From Acidobacteriota bacterium (GTDB taxonomy: Bacteria; Acidobacteriota; Blastocatellia; Pyrinomonadales; Pyrinomonadaceae), in assembly GCA_963169175.1 (NCBI GenBank), contig CAUJFK010000194.1, positions 1-8,181 on the forward strand: 8,181 bases of DNA, given 5' to 3'. The number at the start of each line of letters is the position of its first letter. The first letter of the stretch is position 1. Below the pieces are notes generated by a model. The model did not search any database. It was given only the letters and a program-made list of their open reading frames with translations, and had not been told where the DNA came from. The translations under genes were made by a program, and so were the position numbers. Positions 1 through 7,052 of the stretch are shown one piece after another.

Positions 1-384
1 ATTGATGATTTTGGGACCGGCTATTCAAGCCTCAGCTATCTTCAACGCCTGCCGGTCGATACGCTGAAGATCGACCGATCGTTCGTAAGCGCAATGGATG
101 ATCCCGGCGAAAGCGACGAGATCGTCCGAACGATCATGGCCCTGGCAGACGCTCTGAAGCTGGATGTCATCGCCGAAGGTGTCGAGAATGTTCAGCAACT
201 GACAATCTTGCGCCGGCTTGGCTGCCAGTTCGGCCAGGGCTATCTTTTCGCCCCGCCGCTGCCGCTCGAAGCCGTTGAGAAAATGTTCAGTGAAGGCGCA
301 AATTGGGCAGACATGGCGGGCGATATCCTTCTCCACCGCGATGCGGAGCAGAACGATCTCTTATCATTCAAGTTTACTAATTGA
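1..384 (+). CDS. C-terminal part of an EAL-domain c-di-GMP phosphodiesterase
   Basis: The frame is open from base 1 and ends at TGA 382-384, leaving 127 residues of a longer protein. EAL domains hydrolyse cyclic di-GMP to linear pGpG in the cytoplasm. The C-terminal half of the domain is clear: DDFGTGYSSL at residues 2-11 (metal-binding Asp pair), LKIDRSFV at 22-29 (conserved Lys), AEGVE at 58-62 (metal-binding Glu) and FGQGYLFAPP at 77-86 (conserved Gln). All signature residues visible in this half are kept, so the domain is probably an active phosphodiesterase rather than a degenerate binder. The EAL motif itself and any GGDEF, PAS or receiver domain lie outside the window. A short polar tail of about 30 residues follows the domain. 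An ATG at 94 is internal and not a real start. No convincing terminator follows. Confidence 0.93.
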   Translation: MDDFGTGYSSLSYLQRLPVDTLKIDRSFVSAMDDPGESDEIVRTIMALADALKLDVIAEGVENVQQLTILRRLGCQFGQGYLFAPPLPLEAVEKMFSEGANWADMAGDILLHRDAEQNDLLSFKFTN

Positions 385-490
385 CCAGGTGGCCATGTAG
401 TGTGGCTCAATGACAGGGATCGTTTTGGCCTTTGTTTTGTGTCATTTGCGCATTTCGCGGGGCACCATTTTTCCTCGCCTCGACTGAACG

Positions 491-528
491 GACCACACAA
501 TTTCAGAAAGTGTGGCCTGCCGACCACA
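491..528. promoter_or_regulatory. Possible operator: paired GACCACA boxes with inverted GTGTGG between them
   Basis: GACCACA occurs at 491-497 and 522-528, exactly 31 bases apart, close to three helical turns. GTGTGG at 510-515 is the inverse of CCACAC at 493-498, giving a 6-bp stem with an 11-base loop, and it can alternatively pair with CCACA at 524-528. The boxes lie upstream of the -35 of the oligopeptidase promoter, where an activator could bind. Function is inferred only from arrangement. Confidence 0.25.
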
Positions 529-569
529 TCTCTAGACAATAATTCCAGCGCAATACCGACTTCGCCCGT

Positions 570-597
570 TTGACCTCTACCAAACGCAGTCTATAAT
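570..597 (+). promoter_or_regulatory. Sigma70-type promoter of the prolyl oligopeptidase gene
   Basis: TTGACC at 570-575 (5 of 6 consensus) and TATAAT at 592-597 (6 of 6) are separated by 16 bases. Transcription would start near 604, leaving a short leader of about 28 bases before the ATG at 632. The leader holds GAGGTGA at 616-622, a good Shine-Dalgarno ending 9 bases before the start codon. This is the best promoter in the window. Confidence 0.75.
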
Positions 598-631
598 TGT
601 GGCAATCTTTCAATTGAGGTGAACCGCGCAA

Positions 632-2764
632 ATGATGAAGAAAAAGCTCTCGTTATTCCTGTTGATCTATGCATTCGTCGTCTCGGCAGTTCCGGCCCAG
701 ACAAAGCTCAATTATCCAAAGCCGCGGAAAGTTGACCAGGTCGATAACTACCACGGCACAAAGGTAAGTGACCCGTACCGCTGGATGGAAGACGCACCGC
801 TCAACGCGGATACACAGGCGTGGATCGAGAGCGAGAATCAATTGACCGATTCGTATTTTTCGTCGATCAACGCCGAACGGGAGGCCATCAAGGCCCGCCT
901 TACCGAGCTTTGGAATTACGAACGCTATTCGGCCCCGTCAAAGGTTGCCGAGGGCTTCTATATCTATTCAAAGAACGACGGCCTGCAGAACCAGAGCGTG
1001 CTTTACCGGGCGACCTCTATCAGCGATCCGGGAAAGGTGTTCTTTGACCCGAACAAGCTTTCGACAGATGGAACGGCGGCGCTTAGCGGATCTTCATTCT
1101 CTGAGGACGGCAAGCTCTGGGCATACGGTATTGCACGGTCCGGTTCAGACCGCACAGAGTGGAAGGTGATGAACGTCGCGACAGGCGAGCACCTGCCGGA
1201 TACTCTCCGCCCAAATCGCCAGGGCGGCATTTCATGGCTTAATGATAATTCGGGTTTCTACTATAGCCGCTTCCCTGATGCAAAAGTCGGGGCCGAGCTA
1301 AAGAGCGAGAATTATTTCCAGAAACTTTATTTTCACAAACTCGGAACACCGCAGGATGAGGACTTTGTCGTTTACGAGCGGCCGGACAACAAGGAATATT
1401 TTGTCGGCGGCGGCGTTTCGGAGGACGGCAACTGGCTTGTTATCAGCGTCGGCAAGGGTACCGAGCGGATGAACATGGTCTATTTCAAGAATCTGACCAT
1501 GGAAAAGGCCGGCGTGCTTCCGCTGGTGACAAACCTTCAGAATAGCTACTCATTTATCGGAAATGACGGTTCGGTGTTCTATTTCAGGACCGACAAAGAC
1601 GCTCCGCGAAGCAAGGTCGTAAAGGTCGATGTTCTGGCAAAAGAGCCTGTCTGGACCGATGTTGTCCCTGAATCGGCTGAAACACTGAACGGTGTCGGCT
1701 TTATCAACGATCAGCTTGTCCTCAATTATTTGCAGGATGCGCACACGGTCATTTAGATCTACGAGCCGAGCGGCAAATTCGTTCGTGAGGTCCAGCTTCC
1801 GGGCATAGGGTCCGCGGGCGGCTTTGGCGGCAAACGGGCCGACAGCGAAACATTCTATTCCTATTCAAGCTACAACGCTCCGCCGACAATCTATCGATAC
1901 GATATGAAGGCCGGCAAGAGCAAGCTGTTCCGGACGGCGAATGTGAAATTCGACGGGTCGCAGTATGTGGTCGAGCAGGTATTTTACAATTCAAAGGACG
2001 GCACACGCGTGCCGATGTTCCTGACCTATAAAAAAGGCCTGAAAAAGAATGGTGCGAACCCGACCATTCTTTATGGCTACGGCGGTTTTAACATTCCGCA
2101 AACGCCGGGATTCTCCGTCGCGCGCGTGCCGTGGCTTGAGATGGGCGGCGTCTATGCGGTTGCGTGCCTCCGCGGCGGCAGCGAGTACGGCAAAGACTGG
2201 TGGGCGAACGGCGCCAAGCTGAAAAAGCAGAACGTGTTCGACGATTTCATCGCCGCCGGCGAATGGCTGATCGCAAACAAAATTACCGCAACGCCAAAGC
2301 TTGCCATCCAGGGCGGATCGAACGGCGGGCTTCTGGTCGGTGCCGTGCTTAACCAACGCCCCGATCTGTTCGGTGCGGCACTGCCGGCGGTAGGTGTGAT
2401 GGATATGGTCCGCTTTCCAAAGTTCACTATCGGCTGGGCGTGGACATCGGACTACGGCTCGCCCGATGACGCAACCGAGTTCAAGGCGCTCTATGCCTAT
2501 TCCCCGCTGCACAACATAAGGCCCGGAACAAAATATCCGGCTACGCTTGTTACGACCTCCGATCACGACGACCGTGTATTTCCGGCCCACAGCTTCAAAT
2601 ACGCCGCCACCCTGCAGGACGCCCAGGCCGGCAACGCCCCGATCCTGATCCGCATAGAAACCAAAGCCGGCCACGGCGCCGGAAAGCCAACATCAAAAGT
2701 GATCCAGGAACAAGCCGATATCTACGGATTCCTGGTCAAAAACCTGGGGATGAATATGAAATAA
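632..2764 (+). pseudogene. Exported prolyl oligopeptidase (family S9A) interrupted by an in-frame amber codon
   Basis: Prolyl oligopeptidases cut short peptides after proline. This one has a signal peptide (KKK, then a hydrophobic core, cleavage likely at AVPA-Q near residue 22), so it would act in the periplasm or outside. The frame from 632 to TAA 2762-2764 is 710 codons, the usual length of the family. The N-terminal beta-propeller starts after DPYRWMED (47-54). The alpha/beta hydrolase domain follows, with YGYGGFNI (481-488), nucleophile Ser563 in GGSNGG, catalytic Asp646 and Arg648 in DHDDRVF, and His681 in KAGHGAG. A single TAG at 1754-1756 (codon 375) stops it inside the propeller. The frame is otherwise intact on both sides. 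The downstream part could restart only at ATG 1904, which has no Shine-Dalgarno and would lack the signal peptide. The cause is either a recent nonsense mutation or a sequence error. Family assignment is secure; functional status is not. Confidence 0.9.
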
Positions 2765-2945
2765 GATCCAAGCCGCCCGCGTATTCCCGGTCAAATGATC
2801 TCAACGGGTCAACGCCGATAACCCAACGCCGCCAAGCGCCGCCAATTGCCCGAGGGCGGCATTCATAATGTCGCCTAGGCTGAATAACTGGATAAGCCTG
2901 GCTTAATTCATATCTAGTTTGTCGAGGCCTTAGGTTTGAACCTTC
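2765..2945. other. Convergent intergenic gap with weak hairpins
   Basis: These 181 bases lie between two genes that run towards each other. I see no gene. The 9-mer CGCCGCCAA is repeated in tandem at 2827-2835 and 2837-2845. GCCGCC (2838-2843) pairs with GGCGGC (2855-2860). GCCTAGGCT (2873-2881) pairs imperfectly, with one bulge, with AGCCTGGC (2895-2902). None is followed by a U-tract, so any terminator function is weakly supported. Confidence 0.5.
2873..2905. terminator. Weak hairpin, possible end of the oligopeptidase transcript
   Basis: GCCTAGGCT at 2873-2881 and AGCCTGGC at 2895-2902 form an 8-bp stem with a one-base bulge and a 13-base loop, followed on the plus strand by TTAATT. The left arm contains the palindrome GCCTAGGC, and the right arm is part of a second palindrome, TAAGCC-T-GGCTTA (2893-2905). 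There is no proper U-run, and the hairpin is over 100 bases past the stop codon, so the call is tentative. Confidence 0.22.
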
Positions 2946-3590
2946 CTAATAAATCAATGGCTCGATTATCTTTCCAAGCCTTATCGCGTCCTCTTCGTTG
3001 CGTTCGCGAGTCCGAGATTGGTTATCTACATCAACATTAACTTTGAATTTCCCTTTCCTAAAATAAAGTGTTGTGCCGGTGCTCGGCGCTCCTGGAAGAT
3101 CCATCATGATCACCGCCCTGTCGCCAAAACCGACAATTCCCTTCGCTATCCCTCTTGCCCTGCCTTCCAACGCGTCTTGAAAGCTCTCGGCAACTTCTTC
3201 AACCGACGAGGGTGCCGCGATAACGAATTTCACGTAAGCAATCGTTTTCCCTTTTTTAAACTGAAAGTTTGAGCTAACACCGATTACTTCTCCTCCTCCT
3301 TTCTCAGGCGGCAGCGTACCCCTGCTAACAAACCCAGCTGACTTTTTCTTCAATTTCCAACTAGGATCTGTCTCCTTCATGGCTGCTTCAAATCTGTCGG
3401 CGATATCTTTAACATTTTGAATGATAGCCTTTTCCCAGGTCGAAAACGGGTCGATCGACGGGGCTGGTGTTGGAATCGGCCCACTTTTTACCTGCGCCGT
3501 TGCTTCGGTTTCAGTCCTAACCGGGACCAGTAAAGCAGCGGTTAATGAGACACTGGCCACTGCCGCTAGAGCTATAAGAACTTTCTTCAT
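2946..3590 (-). CDS. Exported protein of unknown function, 214 residues
   Basis: I do not recognise this protein. Residues 1-33 form a signal peptide: MKK, a hydrophobic stretch VLIALAAVASVSLTAALLV, and a probable cleavage site near ATA-Q at 31-33. The mature protein is predicted to lie in the periplasm or outside. A short proline-rich linker (PIPTPAPSIDPF, 39-50) leads to a helix around WEKAIIQNVKDIADRFEAAMK, then a mixed alpha/beta domain. Near the end GFGDRAV and LYFRKGKFKVNVDV give a strand-rich pattern like that of small extracytoplasmic sensor-type domains. That likeness is an inference, not a family match. Start ATG 3588-3590 is supported by GAGGA at 3598-3602, 7 bases away. The stop is TAG. 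It lies in the same direction just behind the FG-GAP gene, but an intrinsic terminator fills the gap, so its expression may depend on read-through. Confidence 0.8.
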   Translation of the reverse strand: MKKVLIALAAVASVSLTAALLVPVRTETEATAQVKSGPIPTPAPSIDPFSTWEKAIIQNVKDIADRFEAAMKETDPSWKLKKKSAGFVSRGTLPPEKGGGEVIGVSSNFQFKKGKTIAYVKFVIAAPSSVEEVAESFQDALEGRARGIAKGIVGFGDRAVIMMDLPGAPSTGTTLYFRKGKFKVNVDVDNQSRTRERNEEDAIRLGKIIEPLIY

Positions 3591-3602
3591 ATCGTCGTCC
3601 TC

Positions 3603-3637
3603 AAAAGGGCCCTACACGGGTTTACGCGTGCAGGACC
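3603..3637 (-). terminator. Intrinsic terminator after the FG-GAP protein gene
   Basis: Read on the minus strand, GGTCCTGCACG (3637-3627) pairs with CGTGTAGGGCC (3618-3608) over 11 base pairs, two of them G-U, with an 8-base loop. C and TTTT (3606-3603) follow. It begins 8 bases after the TAG of the 850-residue gene (3646-3648). Its last T directly precedes the Shine-Dalgarno (3598-3602) of the next gene, so no separate promoter fits between them. Confidence 0.65.
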
Positions 3638-3645
3638 GAGAGAAT

Positions 3646-6198
3646 CTACCGAAAGACATAAGCAGACATAACGGGAATATCGGTCGCCTGAGCGTCCGAG
3701 AAAGTCTCTTCTCGGACGGTGCCCAATCTACTGTTCACAATTCGCCATATACCTGCGGATTTCTTCCAGACTGCCACATCGATCCGTCCATCGGCATCGT
3801 AATCAGACGGGACGGGAAGGTCATCCGGCCCGAGCACATCGAACTGACACACGCGCCAAGCAAGATTGTCGCCGCTATCCAGGCTGTACCATACTCCGGT
3901 GGACGGGCGAACAACGGCGGTGTCGGTCAAGCCGTCTCCGTCGTAATCCCCTTGAACCGGAATATCACCCTGCTGGCCCCAAGTTCGAATAAGCCACGCT
4001 CCATCTGAGGACTGAATTATATACCATTTGCCTTCACTCGGACGCCAGATTGCGAAATCGGATTTGTTGTCGCCGTCATAGTCGCCAGGGACGGGAATAT
4101 CACCTGAAACTCCCCAGTAGACCACCTGTTCGCCGCGATCCGAACTTCGGAGAATGACCCACTTTCCATCAGAGCTGTTCCAGGTACCGAAATCCGCCTT
4201 ATGGTCAGCATCGAAATCTCCAGTCACCGCTTTATCACCAAAAAGATGGTTAGGAGTGTAATAAACCTCCAGTTGTCCCGTCGTACTTCGCATTACCCTC
4301 CAACGGCCGTTCTCTCGAACGGCAGGATCGGTGATGCCGTCGCCATCATAATCTGCTGGAACAATGGGGTTGTTTGGAGGCAAATACGAGGGAATGGTTG
4401 ATACGTTTCCTTCTTCATCCTTCACTATCCAATCGGATGAACGAACGACAGCTATTTCACCGCCATCAGAATCGTGAAACAGGTAATCGCGTGCGTCGGC
4501 ATGCCCCGAATTAAACCGGTGAGAACACCGACGCCCCGAATCATAATTATTCGCAACGCTGTGGTCCTCGAATGAATCCCTTGTTACACGCAAGGAGGTT
4601 GCGGAGGATCCGCGTTTGAATCGGCTCCTCGTTTCGCCACCTTCCTGATAGGTTTCGAGTGCCTCGATGAACCTTACTTCGGGCTCTTCTTTGCCGTACG
4701 ACGGGTCGTAAAAAGTTCCGCCCAAATTAACCGTTGCGTGGAAAGTGAAATGCGGATTTTGCTCTACTCTCTCGCCGTTGGTCCAAAGCGCGTCGCGAGT
4801 GACTTGCATTGTTACACGGCAGCCCAGAGGATTGCCCGAAGACGAAGAACAGAAGTCTCCCGAAATATATTCGTAATAGTTACGACTTCCAGAAGTCCGG
4901 GCTGGATCACCGCCCCAGTGATACTTTATCTCAGCACTGTTGAATCCGATGCTCTTCATTAGCCCAACAAAGATAAGAGCATTATCCCTGCATTGAGCCT
5001 TTCGATCGCCGAGATCAGAGATTATTTTCAAGGGGTTTTCGTCTTGAATTGGTATCTGGCCGGGCGTGTATATAGTTTGGGCCGAAAGCGAATCGTTAAT
5101 CTTCTTTATTACTTCCGAATCCGTTCTATCGCTTTTCATTCGGCCAGTCGACCATTTGAGGGCCTCATCGAAAAGGCCCGGATAAGGTATGCCGGCTGCA
5201 TTTCTAAACGGAATTGCATCAGGCTCACCAGCCAACCAATGAACGCGGTGTTTGCCCGACTCGCCGATTGGATCCCAGTTCGCTCCGTTATCATACGATA
5301 TCTCCCAAGTAAACTCGTACTCAGACATTTTCACAAATTGTCCGCTTTCTAGCTTTGCGTACGGAATCGATATTCCCGAAACGCGAACAGCTCCCCCAAC
5401 GATTGAAACGGGAAGGTCTGTCGCGAGCTCAACTGATCCTTTCTTTACTCGTAACATTGCATTTCGAGCCGTACTTTGGGTAGGGTTGATCCCAAGATCG
5501 ACGAAAACCGTCACAGTGGCATTAGGACCTCTGACGTAGGCTACGGGAAATTCTGGATCGTTGGTCTTCGTCCATGTTGGGACTGTGCCGTCTTGCTCGT
5601 CAATGATTGGTTGTCCAGGGAGAACATTGAACTGCCTGATCGGCTTGTCTCCGCTAAAGCCGACTGCATTCACTTTCACTACAGGGGATGGCGTCGGTAG
5701 CGGACTCGGCGGTGGCGTCGCGGTGGGCGTTACACAAGGAGGCATCTCTCCGGCCGTTAGTGGTTGGCAATCCGGTGTCGGCGTTGGCGTTGGCGTCGGG
5801 GGCAGATTTGGAAACGTGTGGCAGACGCCTGTGGAGAAGGAATAGTAATATTGGAACAAATACCAAACTCCGTGTCTGCTATCAACACAATATTGTTCGT
5901 TGCTGATCGCATAGAAAGTTGGGTGATAGCCGTCTATCGAAGGATAGGCGTGAAGATCACCGGAACTCATGCATTGCTCAGTCACGGGCCGCCAGAGACA
6001 GCTTCGAACTGCCGCGTCGTAATACGGATGGTACGTGAAGGCAGTCCCAGCCAGCCCGGAAACCCTTTGCGGAGCCGCGTCATCCCAGACGATGATCGAA
6101 TAACCGTAGATTTCGTAAGACTGCGAATTGGTGTAGCCGCAAAACGCGAGTACAAGAAAGAAGGAAAGTACAAAGGTTGCAACAGATTTGTTCCTCAT
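3646..6198 (-). CDS. Secreted protein with transglutaminase-like region and five C-terminal FG-GAP-like repeats
   Basis: This is an 850-residue exported protein. Residues 1-26 are a signal peptide. A Tyr- and Cys-containing N-terminal module (27-130) follows, then a P/T-rich linker with TPTPTPTPTP (131-173), then a beta-rich Ig-like stretch (about 175-320). Residues 345-515 look like a transglutaminase/papain-fold domain: Cys403 in KAQCRDNALIF, His487 in FTFHATVNL and Asp498 in GTFYDPSYG have the order and surroundings of a Cys-His-Asp triad. Cys450 and Cys460 may form a disulphide. The C-terminus has five FG-GAP/VCBS-like repeats with calcium-type loops at residues 617, 661, 706, 751 and 799. 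Such repeats often mediate binding or adhesion outside the cell. The start follows an 11-base Shine-Dalgarno, and ATGA overlaps the stop of the upstream gene. Possible roles are protein cross-linking, peptide cleavage, or catalytically silent binding; the sequence does not decide between them. Confidence 0.88.
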   Translation of the reverse strand: MRNKSVATFVLSFFLVLAFCGYTNSQSYEIYGYSIIVWDDAAPQRVSGLAGTAFTYHPYYDAAVRSCLWRPVTEQCMSSGDLHAYPSIDGYHPTFYAISNEQYCVDSRHGVWYLFQYYYSFSTGVCHTFPNLPPTPTPTPTPDCQPLTAGEMPPCVTPTATPPPSPLPTPSPVVKVNAVGFSGDKPIRQFNVLPGQPIIDEQDGTVPTWTKTNDPEFPVAYVRGPNATVTVFVDLGINPTQSTARNAMLRVKKGSVELATDLPVSIVGGAVRVSGISIPYAKLESGQFVKMSEYEFTWEISYDNGANWDPIGESGKHRVHWLAGEPDAIPFRNAAGIPYPGLFDEALKWSTGRMKSDRTDSEVIKKINDSLSAQTIYTPGQIPIQDENPLKIISDLGDRKAQCRDNALIFVGLMKSIGFNSAEIKYHWGGDPARTSGSRNYYEYISGDFCSSSSGNPLGCRVTMQVTRDALWTNGERVEQNPHFTFHATVNLGGTFYDPSYGKEEPEVRFIEALETYQEGGETRSRFKRGSSATSLRVTRDSFEDHSVANNYDSGRRCSHRFNSGHADARDYLFHDSDGGEIAVVRSSDWIVKDEEGNVSTIPSYLPPNNPIVPADYDGDGITDPAVRENGRWRVMRSTTGQLEVYYTPNHLFGDKAVTGDFDADHKADFGTWNSSDGKWVILRSSDRGEQVVYWGVSGDIPVPGDYDGDNKSDFAIWRPSEGKWYIIQSSDGAWLIRTWGQQGDIPVQGDYDGDGLTDTAVVRPSTGVWYSLDSGDNLAWRVCQFDVLGPDDLPVPSDYDADGRIDVAVWKKSAGIWRIVNSRLGTVREETFSDAQATDIPVMSAYVFR
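3649..4359 (-). repeat. Five tandem FG-GAP/VCBS-like repeats in the 850-residue protein
   Basis: Residues 614-850 contain five units of about 45 residues. Each has a calcium-binding-type loop followed by a W-x-x-S-x-G-x-W core: DYDGDGITD (617), DFDADHKAD (661), DYDGDNKSD (706), DYDGDGLTD (751) and DYDADGRID (799). The second and fifth are degenerate (DADH, DADG). Units 3 and 4 share the lead GDIPV and are the most alike. The repeats run to the C-terminus and may build a partial beta-propeller. Confidence 0.85.
3693..3718. repeat. Perfect 10-bp inverted repeat inside the end of the FG-GAP gene
   Basis: CGTCCGAGAA (3693-3702) and TTCTCGGACG (3709-3718) are exact inverses with a 6-base loop. 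They lie in codons for about residues 827-835, some 56 bases upstream of the terminator hairpin. A strong stem at the 3' end of a message could slow ribosomes or protect the RNA. It may also be a chance result of the Arg-Glu and Ser-Asp codons. Confidence 0.55.
5774..5797 (-). repeat. Hexanucleotide repeat encoding the Thr-Pro linker
   Basis: On the plus strand the units GGTGTC, GGCGTT, GGCGTT and GGCGTC run head to tail. On the coding strand each gives Pro and Thr codons, producing TPTPTPTP of the linker at residues 135-142. A 6-base unit keeps the frame, so slippage would lengthen or shorten the linker without breaking the gene. Confidence 0.7.
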
Positions 6199-6962
6199 TG
6201 CCTGTCACCTCCTTTGTGCGGGCCTTCAAATGGTTCAAAATCGTTGTTAGTAAACACAGATTGCCCCGTTCGTTCCTCCGGCCTGAGTTCGTAGCGTACA
6301 AAGCCTTTCGCAAACTCATTTATAAATTCCGAGAATTTTGCGAATTCTTTCTCACCGATAGATTCTCGAAAACTGTCACGTAGTCGAAGGGCTACTGCGT
6401 CTCTTTGGGCTTGCAGCGGTTTCAGTTCATGCGGGACGGCGGCCCCTACAGGAATACTGCTGTCCGGATTCAAGGGCGGCCATGGATTTTTCTCGCGAAT
6501 TTGCAGAATAATCAAGTCTGCTTGTTGATCAATCGGGGCCACCTGCTCGACAAAGCGCGCGGATGCCTCACGTAGAACGTGGCTGCTCACCGGCGAGATC
6601 TTTGCTTGTCGGACAAAGTAATCACTCCAAAGCGAGGCATCGTCGCCAGCACTTCGGGCCTTTTCAGCTTGCGCATCGAGCCTTGGAGGCAGGCTGAAAA
6701 TCACCGACCAAAGAACCGTTTCAGGAACGTCCGGGGCAGACGTGTCAAACGGCTTTTTCGTATCGTAGGCTTGATCAGTCTTATGGTCCTTGATCATCAG
6801 ATTTGCTGAGTCAGGCTTTGCTTCCGGTAGGAACACTCGTACCACGGCGTTACTCCGCACAGAGGAAAGAATCTCACTGACAAGTCTGGGCGAACTACCA
6901 AGAACGACCAACCCACTGAGTCCGATTATCGAAGCAACGCCTAATATCGGTATTTTTCGCAT
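6195..6962 (-). CDS. Exported or membrane-anchored helix-rich protein of unknown function, about 255 residues
   Basis: I do not recognise the family. The N-terminus (MRKIPILGVASIIGLSGLVVLG) is a signal peptide or a single membrane anchor with no clear cleavage site. A flexible charged stretch follows. From about residue 80 the protein is mostly amphipathic helix rich in Ala, Glu, Arg and Gln (for example RLDAQAEKARSAGDDAS and LQAQRDAVALRLRDSF), with no cysteine. This suggests an extracytoplasmic helical bundle. An in-frame ATG also exists at 6966-6968, but AAGGAGA ends directly against it. The ATG at 6960-6962 has 7 bases of spacing and is preferred. The stop TGA 6197-6195 overlaps the ATG of the next gene as ATGA, and the last codons (KGGD) contain that gene's Shine-Dalgarno. 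The tight coupling suggests it works with the 850-residue protein, perhaps as partner or assembly factor; that is an inference. Confidence 0.8.
   Translation of the reverse strand: MRKIPILGVASIIGLSGLVVLGSSPRLVSEILSSVRSNAVVRVFLPEAKPDSANLMIKDHKTDQAYDTKKPFDTSAPDVPETVLWSVIFSLPPRLDAQAEKARSAGDDASLWSDYFVRQAKISPVSSHVLREASARFVEQVAPIDQQADLIILQIREKNPWPPLNPDSSIPVGAAVPHELKPLQAQRDAVALRLRDSFRESIGEKEFAKFSEFINEFAKGFVRYELRPEERTGQSVFTNNDFEPFEGPHKGGDRQ
6205..6215 (-). promoter_or_regulatory. Near-perfect Shine-Dalgarno inside the upstream gene, with ATGA stop-start overlap
   Basis: Read on the minus strand, AAAGGAGGTGA matches the anti-Shine-Dalgarno over about 11 bases and ends 6 bases before ATG 6198-6196. 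It also encodes KGGD of the upstream protein, whose TGA shares bases with the ATG. This fixes the start of the 850-residue protein and points to translational coupling at a high rate. Confidence 0.85.
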
Positions 6963-6968
6963 GTTCAT

Positions 6969-6975
6969 TCTCCTT
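6969..6975 (-). promoter_or_regulatory. Shine-Dalgarno that selects the second of two close ATG codons
   Basis: AAGGAGA touches the first ATG (6968-6966), leaving one base between GGAG and the start, which is too close for efficient initiation. The second ATG (6962-6960) is 7 bases from GGAG, a normal spacing. The shorter protein is therefore the more likely product. Confidence 0.6.
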
Positions 6976-7052
6976 GAATGCTTTAGAATGAAAGAAAACG
7001 AAGCGAGCGAGGCAACGGGCGTATCTGGCTTCGGTTCCTTCTCGGTTTCGGG

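Larger units (their letters stand above)
385..631. other. Intergenic region between the EAL gene and the prolyl oligopeptidase gene
   Basis: I find no gene in these 247 bases. The notable content is a family of TGTGG/CCACA words: AGTGTGGC at 399-406 and again at 509-516, and GACCACA at 491-497 and again at 522-528. A separate inverted pair is AATGACA (409-415) and TGTCATT (440-446). The oligopeptidase promoter occupies 570-597. None of the hairpins here has a good U-tract, so the end of the EAL transcript is not defined. Confidence 0.6.

Noticed and set aside
1754..1756. TAG read as pyrrolysine or as a reassigned codon
   Set aside because: The 850- and 214-residue genes both end in TAG, so TAG is used as a stop here, and no pyrrolysine machinery is seen in the window.
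1991..2674. Minus-strand open frame of 227 codons
   Set aside because: It lies entirely antisense to the conserved catalytic domain of the oligopeptidase, and its translation has no domain-like pattern; it is a shadow of codon bias.
1904..2764. Separate C-terminal oligopeptidase gene starting at ATG 1904
   Set aside because: There is no Shine-Dalgarno before 1904, the frame continues upstream to the TAG, and the product would lack most of the propeller and the signal peptide.
3421..4008. Plus-strand open frame of 195 codons
   Set aside because: It is antisense to the start of the 214-residue gene and the FG-GAP repeats, crosses a terminator, and has no ribosome site.
3649..4359. Regular repeats suggestive of a CRISPR array
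   Set aside because: The periodicity is at protein level (FG-GAP units of about 45 codons); the DNA repeats are diverged and lie in one open frame.
6130..6150. Lipoprotein signal in the 850-residue protein (LAFC at residues 17-20)
   Set aside because: Phe just before the Cys is a poor fit to the lipobox; an ordinary signal peptide with cleavage a few residues later is equally likely.
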